Translations under genes and position numbers: made by a program
The notes under the pieces: generated by a model
Told to the model about the DNA's origin: nothing
Database searches by the model: none
The model's input: only the letters and a program-made list of their open reading frames with translations
Shown here: in pieces, positions 1 to 13,195 of the stretch
Layout: every line of letters starts with the position of its first letter
Position numbering within the stretch: position 1 is the stretch's first letter
NCBI GenBank assembly: GCA_012295275.1
Contig: CM022678.1
Span: forward strand, 8,834,659 to 8,896,658
DNA: 62,000 nt
Origin: Chrysomallon squamiferum
Taxonomy: Eukaryota; Mollusca; Gastropoda; Neomphalida; Peltospiridae
Direction: 5' to 3'

Positions 1-1911
1 TCGGACTGGGGATCAAATCTGTTGAGATAGAATTAATGAGCTGACCACTGTCTGTCAGTATGTCCAAGCACTTATGGTAGCACTCAGTGACCGCGAGACG
101 GTTGCCAGGTAACACAGCGATATAGACATACTTTTTACCAGTTGTAATTGTTTTTATCAGTTTGAAGTTTTCCAAATTTAAAAACAATATTTTATTTTCA
201 CCTGGCAGAGCAACGACAACAACAACATCACCCTGCTGATCACGTGACTCAGCAACACCGAATGGTTGAGTGGAAGTCACGTGTTTGTTTATCAGTGATT
301 TACATGTTAAACAAAAACATTTTACACATTTATTGTGAAAATCACTAACAACAATTTTACTCTTGTCCTCACCTGACACCAGGATGGAAGACACCCAAGG
401 ATTTGTTTTATCTTCTTGTGTTTTTGTGTTAATGGTGTCTGTGTGTTTGAGTGTGTCTGTCTGTCTGTCTATCTGTGTGTCTGTGTGTTGTGTTTTTGTG
501 TTAATGGTGTCTGTGTGTTTGAGTGTGTCTGTCTGTCTGTCTATCTGTGTGTCTGTGTGTTGTGTTTTTGTGTTAATGGTGTCTGTGTGTTTGAGTGTGT
601 GTGTCTGTCTGTCTGTCTATCTGTGTGTCTTGTGTTGTGTTGTTTTTGTGTTAATGGTGTCTGTGTATTTGTGTGTGTCTGTCTGTCTATCTGTGTGTCT
701 ATGTGTTTGTGTTGTGTGTTTGTGTGTGTGTGTCTGTCTGTTTGTCTATCTGTGTGTCTGTGTGTTTGAGTGTGTCTGTCACTCTGTCTATCTGTGTGTC
801 TGTTTGGATGTTTGTAATTATTTCACCGATGTGTACAGACATTTCTTTCTTTTTGTCAGATTTTCTGAGATTTATTTTGAATTTTGCTTTTTCTATTTGT
901 GAGAGAGATTTTGTCAGAAACTTTGAAGTTGTGTTTTGAAGTTTGGTGAATTTTGGAAGATTTGTTTTTATGTCTGACTCTGATTTTTCTTTTAACAAAC
1001 CCTCACCAAGTTTTATAAACTTTTCATTTTCATCAATCAGATATTTGTGTTCTGTAAACAATTTCTGTATTTGTGAGTTTACAAAGTTCTGAGATTTTTC
1101 TATTTCTCTTATTAGCCTGTCTTGTTCTTTGTGGACTGCGGCTGTGAAATCTGTGATTAGTGTGTTACCAATCCTTCTGACCTCTTCTGTGGTGTCCACG
1201 ACGTTGATGTCGACGGCTTGGCGAAGTTGCTCAATCTTATCATCCATCTCTGTCTGAAGAATTTCTTTATAGGTTTTGAGACTCTCAGAAACAGAACTCA
1301 GAATTGAAATGTTGCCTCCCTTTTTAGCTGAAATAAATAAATAAATAAAAAATAAATACTACTACTACTACTAATAATAATAATAGAATTAGTAATTACT
1401 ACTACTACTATTGATAAAGACATATATACAATGTAAAGAGTTATATAATTTATTTTGTCAACTAGATGTAAAATCTGAGTAGAAAAATGTTATAGATAAA
1501 ATGTCCTCTATTTTTTTATGCTGCGATGGTTAATAAAACAATAAATATTTTTAGTTAAATTATGGGTGTATTTTTTGTAATTTTTTAAATTATTGTTTAA
1601 TCAAGGCACAGCACTGCTGACTCACAACACGTTAAATGTTCTATTTTGTTAATGGCGTCCACCAGTGACTTGTTTATAGAGAACTGAGCTGCCCATGTTT
1701 CCACTGGTTTCGTGCTGTCTGGAATGTGGACATTTTGCCTGCAGAACGGGCAGCTTATTTCTGTGTCGTTGTTGTTATAATTTGTGCTGATGTAATTCTG
1801 CAGGCATTTGCAACAAAACGAATGTCCGCAATACAGAGTTCTTGGTTTGTCGAAAACGTCCAAACAGAGCGAGCACGAAATACTATCATCCGAGTTTGAA
1901 GCTGTTGCCAT
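1..1911 (-). CDS. TRIM-like RING E3 ubiquitin ligase, 3' end outside window
   Basis: Exon 1 (1911 to 1626) starts at an ATG followed by ATASNSDD and encodes a C3HC4 RING finger (CSLC, CGHSFCCKC, CPFC). It ends at a GTGAGT donor in phase 1. Exon 2 starts at 1327 after a TTTCAG acceptor, in the matching phase, and encodes a roughly 170-residue Lys/Glu-rich coiled coil (MDDKIEQLRQAVDI, HKEQDRLIREIEKSQ). From 616 down to 1 another frame is open and encodes a C-terminal beta-propeller of the NHL-like type seen in molluscan TRIM proteins (KIVVSDFHNKCVKCF, VALPGENKILFLNLENF, VLPGNRLAVTECYHK). No B-box is seen; the RING exon splices straight to the coil. RING proteins of this type transfer ubiquitin from an E2 enzyme, and the propeller would bind substrate or RNA. 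Coil and propeller are in different frames, and no single frame is open across 541-701, so an intron, at least two length changes, or assembly error must lie there. Family assignment is firm; intactness is not. Confidence 0.8.
419..800 (-). repeat. 72 bp coding minisatellite in TRIM-like gene
   Basis: Units begin at 419, 491, 563 and 641 (spacing 72, 72, 78) and grade upstream into irregular GT/CTGT sequence. On the minus strand the first two units, in the propeller frame, encode a 24-residue Thr/Asp/Gln-rich repeat (core QIDRQTDTLKHTDT, then INTKT). Seventy-two is a multiple of three, so unit number could change without breaking the frame. The third unit carries 4 extra bases and a TAG in that frame at 617-619. 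Confidence 0.85.
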
Positions 1912-1915
1912 ATCT

Positions 1916-1920
<5 letters not shown>

Positions 1921-1976
<56 letters not shown>
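1921..1976. repeat. (TAA)n microsatellite upstream of TRIM start
   Basis: About 18 trinucleotide units lie about 10 bases upstream of the RING ATG. On the minus strand they read as poly-leucine in frame with the RING, behind an upstream ATG at 1986. Confidence 0.9.
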
Positions 1977-1977
<1 letters not shown>

Positions 1978-2040
1978 CAAAAACATGGAAGAATGAGAGA
2001 AAGTTACGAAAAGAAAATATACAGAGAGAAAAATATCATA

Positions 2041-2041
2041 A

Positions 2042-2105
<64 letters not shown>

Positions 2106-2106
2106 T
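2041..2106. repeat. (TAA)n microsatellite
   Basis: Perfect trinucleotide run. A second run of the same motif lies at about 2627-2684. Confidence 0.9.
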
Positions 2107-2627
2107 TTGAAAACAACTGCCTGTAGGTAAAATTACATATTAATTCCACTTAATTCATACGACCAGTTGTATATACAAATAAATAAAATGAAATGATCTA
2201 TATATAAACAGCAAATATAACACTGTCAATTATAAATACATTAAATAAACTGTTTGTTTATTTATTTATTTAGTCTTATTTGTAAAATAAAAGTGCATTA
2301 CGAACTTGCTGAATTTAACCTTGTGACGTCACTCTTAATTCGAGAAGGAAGACGTCAGTCTGTTGTAAATTGTGGGCGACAATACTAATATAATAAACGA
2401 AGTTGGCTGTAATAAATTGTATGAAGCAAAGAAAAAAACACCAACAAACTAAACATATGTGAGTATCCATGAATGCTGCAAGTTAATTTAGCACAGAATT
2501 TAATTTAACTAGAAAAGAAATCGTTTCTTGCAATGTGAGGAGCTACTTTTCTTGAAATCGCATACCTCGCACGATAAAGTAATCGTGGAATTGACTTTGA
2601 AAATGATATTTTAAAATATCTTAGAAC

Positions 2628-2685
<58 letters not shown>

Positions 2686-3267
2686 TTGACTTACTTAGTC
2701 TTGAGAAATAAAAATTTTAAGAGCTGAAAAAATGTCACCGCTTGTTCGCCTGCAGTTTCAATTTACTCTTGCATTTGTGAAGCCCGGTTTTTACAGACGA
2801 CACTTAGTGAGGGGAAGATACCAATTCTGATGTGAAGAAGGGGTAACAGCTTTTAAGTTTTCTATAAAACGTTTGTTTCTTTTGTTAAAAAATAATCGTG
2901 AAATGTTTAATTCTTCTGGTAAAATAAACTGCAGGAAAAGTAATAACTACTTTAACATAGTTTGTGCACTCAATTAGTTTATAAAATGCTGGTCATTGCC
3001 TGCGACACCTATAGTAATAATAAAGATAACAACTGGCTTGTAATTGGAGAGAGAAAGGTAATACATTTAACCGCCAAACTGTATCTTTTTTAAACTTGAA
3101 TAGCGAACTGGCGGTATCAGGTCTTTTCGTAAGATATATAAATAAACTATAATAATGAAAAACAGCATACAAGGTGAATATATGATTTTATTCACGTATA
3201 CATCAAAGTAATAAAATAATACTATATATTCCTTCTCTGTATTACATAGCTTTATTTCTTTCTGTTT

Positions 3268-3298
<31 letters not shown>

Positions 3299-3589
3299 TA
3301 TTAACGATTAAATTTATATTATTAGAATATTACATATTGTATTATTTGACTAAACCAAGACAGAGCAACTCTCAAGTGTTTGGTAATGTGAGGTGAATTC
3401 AGGTATACACAAGCAGTGATATACTGCGGACATTCATAAGAAAAAAGAATGCAAATGCAGGCATTAAGGGAATTGTTCGATATGGCAGAAGCTGCCCCTT
3501 GACCGATACTGTACTGAATCCATTTTTAGATATTGTTTTAATGTAACATATATATATATAGCTTTATAAATGGTTGCAAATATGGTGAC

Positions 3590-3590
<1 letters not shown>
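2107..3590. other. AT-rich sequence, no gene seen
   Basis: Apart from the (TAA)n run at 2627-2684 and an AAAT run near 3270-3295, I see no ORF with splice sites, RNA gene or transposon here. Confidence 0.5.

Positions 3591-3662
<72 letters not shown>
3591..3662. repeat. (TA)n microsatellite
   Basis: Near-perfect TA dinucleotide run, with a shorter TATA stretch about 40 bases before it. Confidence 0.9.
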
Positions 3663-3667
<5 letters not shown>

Positions 3668-3745
3668 GTCAGAATATTTGCAACCACGAAAATTATGATT
3701 TTGGTTGTACACATGTATACCTTCTAATGTATCTCTTGTGGTTCC

Positions 3746-4345
3746 TTGTTAAAATCATGTATGAACACAAGGCTTATAGATCACTATTTAGAATACTGGT
3801 ACTCTGTCATTAATATCTTGCCCAAAGCTTCAAATGATAAACTATTTCAAAATGCTGTCACATTCACGACATATTTCAACCTTACAGAGAGAAAATACTG
3901 GTTCAGACTTTCAAATCATAATAATCCTACTGAAAAATAAACCATTAGAAAAGAGAACCTGTCAATTGTGTAATAACTATGATATCAGAGATGAGTTGCA
4001 TTATGAATTTACATGAATGTTGTTGTTTTAAAGAATGATAGAAACCGTTAACTACCACTTTTCTGTCAATCTGAACCAAGCATTTATTAGTTTTATAAAT
4101 CATTTAACACTAAAAAAGCTGGTGTCCTTAGTAAACTTTCTATCTTCTGTAATCTAATTATGAATTTTTTTAAATCCTCTAGCTGATATATTGATGTATT
4201 GTATTATATTATTACGTACATCATTGTAAATCCACGATCTTGCCATACTTGTTGTAATTGTTACAGCTATATTAAATTCTGTCTCTTTATAATGTCGTAG
4301 ATTACGGCCTGAGTGTAAATAAAGTTCAGTTCAGATTTACTGCTC
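3746..4345 (+). mobile_element. LINE 3' fragment (C-terminal ORF plus tail)
   Basis: The translation carries the C-terminal zinc-knuckle region typical of a common invertebrate LINE family (CMNTRLIDHYLEYWYSV, then FNLTERKYWFRLSNHN, then after a frame change CQLCNNYDIRDELHYEFT). The non-coding tail ends in TACGGCCTGAGTGTAAATAA and GTTCAGTTCAG. The same protein segment and tail recur at 59770-60262. The fragment is truncated 5' and frameshifted, so it is dead. It contains no reverse transcriptase core. Confidence 0.75.
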
Positions 4346-4357
4346 AGTGCTTGCATA

Positions 4358-4565
4358 ATGGTGTATCCTAATCGGGCGCGTGCGACGCGAAACTTTGAGC
4401 TAGTCGAGCGCGCGACACAATACCGATAGGAATTGTTTCTATTCCTTGTCGCGCTACACGAGCGTCTAGAATATATTAACCAATCACAAACAAGATTATT
4501 TCCCCAGTACATGAAAATGGAAGATGAACAACTCATCCATCTCGTTTCTTCTTAGGATACAACTT
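4358..4565. mobile_element. Candidate MITE with short terminal inverted repeats
   Basis: About 205 bp bounded by TGTATCCTAA on the left and its complement TTAGGATACA on the right. The inside is unusually CpG-rich (GGGCGCGTGCGACGCG). It holds an inverted repeat of GCGCGACA..AGGAAT against ATTCCTTGTCGCGC around 4418-4456. There is no coding capacity. It sits directly after the LINE tail. The terminal repeats are short, so this is a candidate only. Confidence 0.5.
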
Positions 4566-5038
4566 TAGGTTACAACATAATGGAAACCCGAAATATCGCC
4601 ATAATGGCGCTCGGTAAATTGCAGGAGGATCGCAAAATCGTGATTTATCATCTTGCTTGCCGCCATTTTTCTGCATGTTGTTATTATATATATATACAGT
4701 AAACTATTTATATAAAAATTAGTTAACCCATTTCATGTACAATGGAATGTTTTATATATTTTGTCTGACTGAATAATAAAAATATTATCTCTTTTTTAAA
4801 AGAGAATTTCAGTTTTCCTGAATCGATATATCGTATCGGAGTTCTTATATCGTACTACGAGTCTGTATCGTTACAGCTCTTGTGTATATGTTTGTGTGTC
4901 TGATGTGCGTCCGCGTGTGCATTGAAGTAGATGGGCAAAGAGGCAGAGAAGTACCCCAAAATACATTAATGATTAACATATGTGAAATAAAATCTAGCTG
5001 TTTAGACTATTTTTTAAAACCAACCACAAGTTCCTCTC

Positions 5039-5040
<2 letters not shown>
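4566..5040. other. Intergenic, no gene seen
   Basis: Contains a perfect 13-base palindrome CGCCATAATGGCG near 4598-4610 and several ATCGATATATCG-like palindromic stretches near 4820-4870. No coding exon is recognised. Confidence 0.5.

Positions 5041-5097
<57 letters not shown>
5041..5097. repeat. (GT)n microsatellite
   Basis: Perfect dinucleotide run. The ORFs across it (Cys-Val or Thr-His runs) are artefacts of the repeat. Confidence 0.95.
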
Positions 5098-5103
<6 letters not shown>

Positions 5104-5354
5104 AAATAAAATCAGTTTCGTAAACCGGAGCCAAAATAAATAAAGTAGGGACATTATTACACTGCAGTACGTTGTATAACTGTGCTGTCAATTTGAACTT
5201 ACAGTGACCTCAAATGAACACCCATGACGTAAGAAATCCAAGACGTCGGTTACATATTTTATTCTATTTATTATTACTTTTTAGTCTTTCTTTCTTTCTT
5301 TTCTTTCTAATTATATTTGTTTGTTTTCATTCTATCGCTTTTATCTCCTACATT

Positions 5355-6204
<850 letters not shown>

Positions 6205-6620
6205 AAAATTCTTACCAGGTTGGATATTTTCTAACAAAGAGATGACAGTGAGGCTGTGTTACCGTGGAAACCAGTTTTCAGTTCTATGAGACAAACACAC
6301 AAATACGTGATCTAATATACCCGCTTGAAGAGAACTTTGACCATCTCGTGATGGAGATAAAAGTCAGGTGAGGTATTGCAGTTACAATGCATGGCCTGAT
6401 TTAGTAAACTGATAATCATTGACGTCAAATAAGAAAGATAACTAATCAACAATACACGTTTATCTTCTGTCTTTAACATGAAATACAACATCCAGGTCCG
6501 GGTTTGTTTAAATAACGGGTGGGGTGTGGTATTTGTATAGTTACTTATTACAACCACTGTTACCCGTAATGTAACAGCTACTATAACATTTCTGTAACAT
6601 TATCACTGCTGTTAACTTGT
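6205..6620. other. Unique sequence, no recognised gene
   Basis: An 81-codon minus-strand ORF (6312-6557) has no domain I recognise and no clear splice context. I treat it as chance. Confidence 0.4.
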
Positions 6621-6624
6621 ATAA

Positions 6625-7470
6625 CATTTTACAAATAGAACAAACAACAACAACAACAACTACTACAACTATTATTACTACTGTTACTATAAATACTATT
6701 ATTTCTACACCTGCTGACAGTATTGTTGCTTCAGGAGCTTTACAACCACTACTAACTATTGTTACTATATTTGATAATATACTTCTAATTCTACCACTGC
6801 TACCACACTATCAGTACTTCTACTATTAACTACTACTGCTAGTATTAGTACTATTATCACTGCTACTACCATTCTGATACTAGTGCTACAGTTGTTAATT
6901 CTACTCCTGCTGCTACAGCTTTACTACTACAACTACTGCTACTACAACAACAACTACTACTACTACTACTACTACTGATATTACTACTACTACTATAACT
7001 ATTTCTATAACAACTGCTATTAGTGTTACTATTGTTGTCGTGTAAATTCAAATTTCTTTATGATTTAATTTTTCCTTGTTTAATATTAACAATATCATTT
7101 GTTTAATCTATTTATATTTAGTTCAATTCGTGTATAATTAATTTATTAGTACGTGCTAGCGATAACATGACCGACTCGCCTGTTTTGTCAAGAGCAAACC
7201 ATAAAAACTATTGTTAATACTACAACTACTGCGATTATTACAACAGTTGTCAATATTACTCCCGCTGCTGTTAGTGCTACAATTACCACTACTGCTACTA
7301 TTAGCATTATTACTACTACTAGTTTTACTACTACCAGTATTATGAATACTATTACTACTACTACTACAACTACTACGACTACAACTACGACTTCTTTAAC
7401 TACTACTATGACAACTTCTATTGGTGTTACTTCTTCTACTGGTAATATTAATAATACGAATTCATTGACT
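6625..7470. repeat. Degenerate (ACT/CTA)n trinucleotide blocks
   Basis: Two long imperfect blocks (about 6625-7040 and 7210-7470) of ACT, ACA and ATT triplets, separated by about 170 bases of unique AT-rich sequence. Confidence 0.85.
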
Positions 7471-7800
7471 ATTTTATTACTAATACTATTGCTATGGTTG
7501 TATGTAAAACCTAGATAGTTCTGTAAATTATAATTTTATTTTGATAAAATTTTTCATCGATTGAAACTGCCAGAGTTATTTCTTATAATCTAATGAAATT
7601 TAGTTGCATTGAATTAATTTTAGTACATATTGTAAATTCGAACGACCACAGTTTGAAATATTTGTTATCTGGGTTCAGTTTGTGTAACGAACTTGTTATC
7701 AAAACACGAGTGAGCGAAACAAGACCTACTAATCTGCTTTGTCAAGACTAAAGTTCACTGCGTTGTATCAGCTTTATTCCCTGGAGATAAACATTTTAAC

Positions 7801-7803
<3 letters not shown>

Positions 7804-7880
<77 letters not shown>
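7804..7880. repeat. (GA)n microsatellite
   Basis: About 38 GA units, followed by an A run. It lacks the composite core seen at 5.4-6.2 kb. Confidence 0.95.
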
Positions 7881-7882
<2 letters not shown>

Positions 7883-8138
7883 AAAATAATATAAATGCAT
7901 TTCCACTATATAATAAAACTCCAAAGTTTTTCTCAGTTTATTTACCAATACGTATAATTTACATTTTTATTTGGATCCTTTCCTTAAGGATCCAAAATAT
8001 AACATGATTTTTTTCTGATAAAAATTAAAATAAAATATTATAATACACATATATCACGTTCAAAAGTAACTTTAAAAAATGTAAATATACAACAAAAATA
8101 GTAAAAAAAAAAATTATATATATATATATTATCCCTAA

Positions 8139-8235
8139 AAAAATATATATATCATCATCATCAACCTAATTTTCATTGTTGTTATTTTTAGTATTGTTAG
8201 CATTAATTATTTGTTTATTTATTTACAATAATACA

Positions 8236-8327
<92 letters not shown>
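8139..8327 (-). repeat. Inverted copy of the GA composite unit
   Basis: Read on the minus strand, a (GA)n run (8240-8327) is followed by TTGTATTGTATTATTGTAAA, then TAAATAAACAAATAATTAATG, AATACTAAAAATAACAACAA, TTAGGTTGATGATGATGAT. This matches the unit at 5435-6182 part by part. Confidence 0.8.
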
Positions 8328-8329
<2 letters not shown>

Positions 8330-8331
<2 letters not shown>

Positions 8332-9680
8332 GAATGTATTATCATTTTGTAAAAAATATGATTCGCTCTCCTGATTTGCTCTACTGATATCAGACTGACA
8401 TCTAGTGAAATGTCTGCAATAACAGCTAAACACTGAATTTGTTAATCACTGTTCCCCTCCACTTTACCTTATGAAGCTGTCTATGACTCTAGCGTAAATT
8501 AAAAATATAAATAACAAAACTCAGAATAATTTAAATATTTGTTATGGAAGGAGAAAACAGGATTTAAATAAACATTTATAACTACCTGTTTTAAGTCTTT
8601 GAATACAATTACCTGTCATAAATAAAAAGAAAAGCATGTATAACAAGTGTCAGCATTAAGACTTGAATCACTTTAGTTATTTTATGTAATATATGTAATG
8701 AGTGGTTCCATGTATCATCTGTAAGAGAAAGACAGAGCGATAGACAGACAGACAGAGACATAGAATAAAATATTTAAATACAACAGGAAACAGCCAAATT
8801 GTTCAGTCATTTGAAATGTAAGTAAAATTCTAAATTATATATCGCTATGCAAAGTTTTTATGGGTTTTTCTGAATATGTACACACCAAAAACATTAACAG
8901 TGCCATTATTACAGTACTATTTATGCTATTGTTATTTTCATTACATCTTACTATTATTACTATTGCTATTATTATTTCTATTACTACTACTATTATAATG
9001 TTAGTAAGTGCTACTATTCATCTTTTACTTTGCTTCTGTTATTTCATCTGTGACCAATGTAACATTATCTGTATCACTGCTTCCACAATCAAATCTATTA
9101 CTTCTACTATTATTTCAAAACTTTATAAATAAAAATATTCCTCACTCAACTATTTCTCAAGTCTGATGAAAATGCTAGCTACTAATATGTAATGAAAAAC
9201 AGAAAACAAAATAATCTGAAATATTTATTTGAACAAAACAACTTTTTCATATAAAAAAGATAATAAGGGAAAAGCCTCAACAAAATCCTTAATTAAGAAT
9301 TTAGAAAAACATGGTATAAGATGTATCTGAACTTTAAAATTAAAAATTATTTAAAATGTTTGGAAAGGTTATAAAGTAGTGAGAGTGCTATAAAACATAA
9401 AGGTACCAAGATTTCTGATTTATCCAATAAAAGTATTTTAATTGGTTAGAAAAAATTAGCAAATTACTAAAGAACTTGATATATACAATGTAATCTGGAA
9501 ATTAATCGTTAAGAAAAGATCTTCCAGAGAACATATCTTCCATTGTATGTTTTATTAGCATATTTTTTCATAAATGTTCACAAGAACATTGATCAAAAAT
9601 AATCATAATAATAAAATTATCTCCCTTGAGCTATACAATTTGAGGTTTTTAAAGCAGTAAATCAAGGATTTCTACATCAG
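8330..9680. other. AT-rich sequence, no gene seen
   Basis: Contains ATT/ACT-rich low-complexity stretches (8930-9000). The 90-codon ORF at 8860-9132 is hydrophobic only because of these triplets. No transposon is recognised. Confidence 0.4.
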
Positions 9681-9784
9681 TCATTTTTTAAATAATTTCT
9701 TTTTCACATACTTGACTGTCTGGTCCAAACATTCTGTCCACTGGTCTATGTCTGACTGTATCTTGCATGAATGACACTTTGAAT
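9681..9784 (-). CDS. Possible terminal exon of the EGF-type gene
   Basis: After a TTTCAG acceptor, 33 codons run open in phase 1 (SKCHSCKIQSDIDQWTECLD, then a Lys-rich end) to a TGA at 9681-9683. Three cysteines and the phase fit the upstream EGF exons. The domain is not recognised. It is the only piece of this cluster without a break. Confidence 0.4.
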
Positions 9785-10260
9785 CTGAAATCACAGTTTC
9801 ACAGATTTATAAATTCTTCAGTAAGTGCAGTCTACATAACAAGTAACTGTTTTTAAAATATGACTTTTGGTGTGGAACTTTCTAACAGCTCTCAATATTC
9901 TTCAAGAATTCAGTTCTTCATATTTGTTGTGGATTTATCTTCTGTTTAGTTTGTTCAGTACGGTGAGAAAACTTGAAGAACTGGGAGATAAACACAACAA
10001 ATCACTTAAAATCAATGTCACTTCTCACTTTTCTTTCATTCTCAAAACAAGCTTTTGATAAAGGATCCTGAAGAAAAAATATAATAAATATTATTAAATT
10101 AAAATAATATTCAGACTTGTATAAACAATATTATAAAATTTACATGTAAAATGAAGGTTGATATGATTCAAATGGGATGGGTTGTGATTTAATTATTTTC
10201 ATGATTTTTTACTTACTGTTAAAAAGCCATTTATACCGCAGACGAAATCAAATTAATTTA

Positions 10261-10530
10261 GCATTGTATTGCATTGCATTTCATTTCATTTCACTGTGAA
10301 TCATTTTATTCATTTCACTGTATTTTATTTCATTTTATTTCCTTAATTTTATTGTATTTTATCATTAGTTAATTTAATTTAATTTCATTTATTTCAGTAC
10401 AGTTCGTTCATTTCATTTACTGTATTGTATTGTATTTCATTTCATTTACTGTAATTCATTGTATTTCTCTGCACAGCACAGCACTTTATTCATTTCACTG
10501 ATTTCACTGTATTTAATTTGATTTAATTCA
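10261..10530. repeat. Degenerate ATTTC/ATTGT pentanucleotide repeat
   Basis: Imperfect runs of TTTCA, TTGTA and TTTAA steps with no coding potential. Confidence 0.7.
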
Positions 10531-11419
10531 ATTCACTGTATATGTATGTATATGGAGCTTTGTCTGTGCATGTTTTAATATTTATATATACCTCTACAAG
10601 TAATTTTGTCAGTTTCCCATGTATAAACATCCATACAGGTACATGTGATAATATTTTTCAAAACATTCATTGGCATCTGAAAGACAGAAACAGAAAAATC
10701 ATATTTCAATCATTAACAACAATTAAACTTTTGACAAGTTTCTGAAAATAATCAGATATCATTTACACAGAAATTATTTATAAGAAATATATGGATTAAC
10801 CAAAACGTAAGATTCATAGATTCTGAGAGGTTTTGAGCAGTTTATAAAATTAGTCAGGTTTGAATTACATGGATGTAATTATTATTAATAAAAGTAAAAA
10901 TCATTCATAGATGTTTACAAGTTTCTGAAATAGTATTAACTGCTTTGAAATTTGTCTTAATACCAGAAAAGAGAACTTTAACTTAACTATTTGAATAGCA
11001 CAAAAGCTACTAATGCATACCCAAGCTACACACTGATTGCTGATTATATAATGAGCATGACATTATTAATAATAATAATAAAAAAGAACAGATAATGGTA
11101 GAAATGCTGACCATTCAGATTCAAAGAGATAACACTTACACTGGAAATATGAATAAACTAAGAATGCTTGAAGTGAACAATTTAACCTGAGAACCAGATA
11201 GAACTGAGTCACCTGAACATGTTTTGTTGTCTGAATTCAAGGTAAACATTTCTACACAAACACTGCTCCACTGTGTCATGCACCCTGCAGCCCTGTTCAC
11301 ACGAACTGTTCACTGCAGCACTGTCACAACTAACATAAAATATTTTTATAACTTTATTATATTTTTTGTCACAACAAAAATAATTTACAATTTTATCACA
11401 TTCTGTCACAAATGAAAAT

Positions 11420-12360
11420 AAAATATTTTTATAATTTTGTCACTATTAAAATTGAAAAAATATCTTTAGTTATTTGTAACCACTGTGACAAGAACAAATG
11501 TAGCTTTTCTCAGTTTAGTACAAGAATGAATAATAAACACTCATTGAACAATTTAAAAAATTGATCTTTTGCAAGAATGACTGAATGAATGATAAAGGTG
11601 GTGACAGTGAACAAATGAGGAAGGTAAAGAGTGGATGGTTGAATGAATGAATTAATAAATATCTGTTTAATAATAGTTTAATTATTAGTTCTAAAAATGA
11701 TTGTTATTTTTATCTTTATTTACTTTTGTTGGTAATGTTCCTAAAAATTAATTTGACTCAAACTGCAAAACTAAAGTTAGCTGGTACCAAACGGGGTTTG
11801 TTTTTGTTTCTTTTTTGTTGTTTTTAACAATGTTAATTTCTTAGTCACTGAAAGCTGATTTTCTGTGTTAAATAAACATTCTCTTAATTTTGAATAAAAA
11901 ATTATTAACAAGTATAAAATGATATTTTTATTATTACATTTATTTATTTATTATATTTTAATGCAGAAAAAGTTAATTTTGTGACAGCTGTATTAATTAA
12001 CTCATTTCTATGTAATTTTTCAGTTTAAAATATCCATTCTGTTTTCTTTGGTAATTAAAATCACAAAACTATTTATGAAATAATCTATAATTTGCATCAT
12101 TTAACTATTTTTTAAATAAAATGAATCATTTTTATAATTATCAGTATTTATACAGTAATCAGCAAACATTTTGACCATATAACTATTTATTAAATACAAA
12201 GGAATTATTTATAACATATAACTATTTCATAATAATAATAAACCATTAGTAACATAACTGTTTCATAAATAATAAGGAATTATTTCTAACATATAACTCT
12301 TTATTAAATAAAACAACATAATTTCAAATTTTTAATATTGAGTAATTAACTATTTATTAA
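11420..12360. other. AT-rich intronic or intergenic sequence
   Basis: Between two EGF-like pieces. I see only AT-rich sequence with short ATAACTATTT repeats around 12180-12360. Confidence 0.4.
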
Positions 12361-12768
12361 CTATTCATCTGACAAGTTGTGATATCCTGTCTTACACTCA
12401 AATGATAGGAGACTGGCAGGTTTTTGCAGTTGCTGTTTGCTTGACATGAAACTGTTGAAACACTACATTCATCTCTGTTGTTTTCACGTCACACACCACC
12501 CAGCCAGCTTTACACTGACAGTGGTCTGAGAGGGAAAAATAAAATCCAATATGAAAATAAATAAATTAAATTAAAATCAAATTTTTGTGTTAGTTTTTAT
12601 TATAAAACAAAATTTATAAAATTATATTAAAAGTATAATCTAAATGTCATGAAAATTTCTAATTTTACAGAATAAGTTGCTTCAGATTTCAAAATATAAT
12701 TATGTTTTTAAAATATTTAATGAATTATTTTTACATTATTGTATTTTGTGATGAGAAATTCTGCTTAC

Positions 12769-12900
12769 TGACACATGTTGTCTGGTTATTTTCAAGCTTC
12801 TTCCCAGCCAGACAGGAACAAGTGAATCCACTGATTCTGTTAGTACAAGTATCAGTATACTTAGTAATACTGACATCAGTTGATGTACACTCATTTATAT
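12769..12900 (-). CDS. Calcium-binding EGF-like exon
   Basis: The 132-base exon is symmetric (phase 1 to phase 1), as is usual for cbEGF exons, between TGTGTAG and GTAAGC. It begins INEC, the calcium-binding signature, and ends ISGFTCSCLAGKKLE..TTC. Only five of the six canonical cysteines are present; the second is missing in the 13-residue stretch after INEC. This may mark relaxed constraint. There is no stop or frameshift. Confidence 0.7.
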
Positions 12901-12906
12901 CTACAC

Positions 12907-12939
<33 letters not shown>

Positions 12940-12980
12940 GAAAAAAGCTTATTTCAATATTTGTGAAACCAAGGACTTTT

Positions 12981-13040
12981 TCATCTGAGACAAGACAGGC
13001 AGCCCTTGCACCTTCATCTGAGACAAGACAGGCAGCCCTT
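12981..13040. repeat. 33 bp tandem duplication
   Basis: The unit CATCTGAGACAAGACAGGCA plus GCCCTTG occurs twice side by side, 33 bases apart, just upstream (minus strand) of the cbEGF exon. Confidence 0.9.
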
Positions 13041-13195
13041 GAACTTTTTGCTTTGATAGGTACACTACAGTTCAAAGAAAAACAATACTAACCTTTCTCA
13101 TACTTTTTTCAAGTGGTAACCATACTGACATAAACTGCCTTCAGCTTTATGAGAAATCTGTTCCCATGTCAAACTCTGACTTCTACATTCTAAGT

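Noticed and set aside
363-902. 179-codon plus-strand ORF rich in Cys, Val and Ser
   Set aside because: It is the antisense of the TRIM-like coding region and its CTGT/GT minisatellite.
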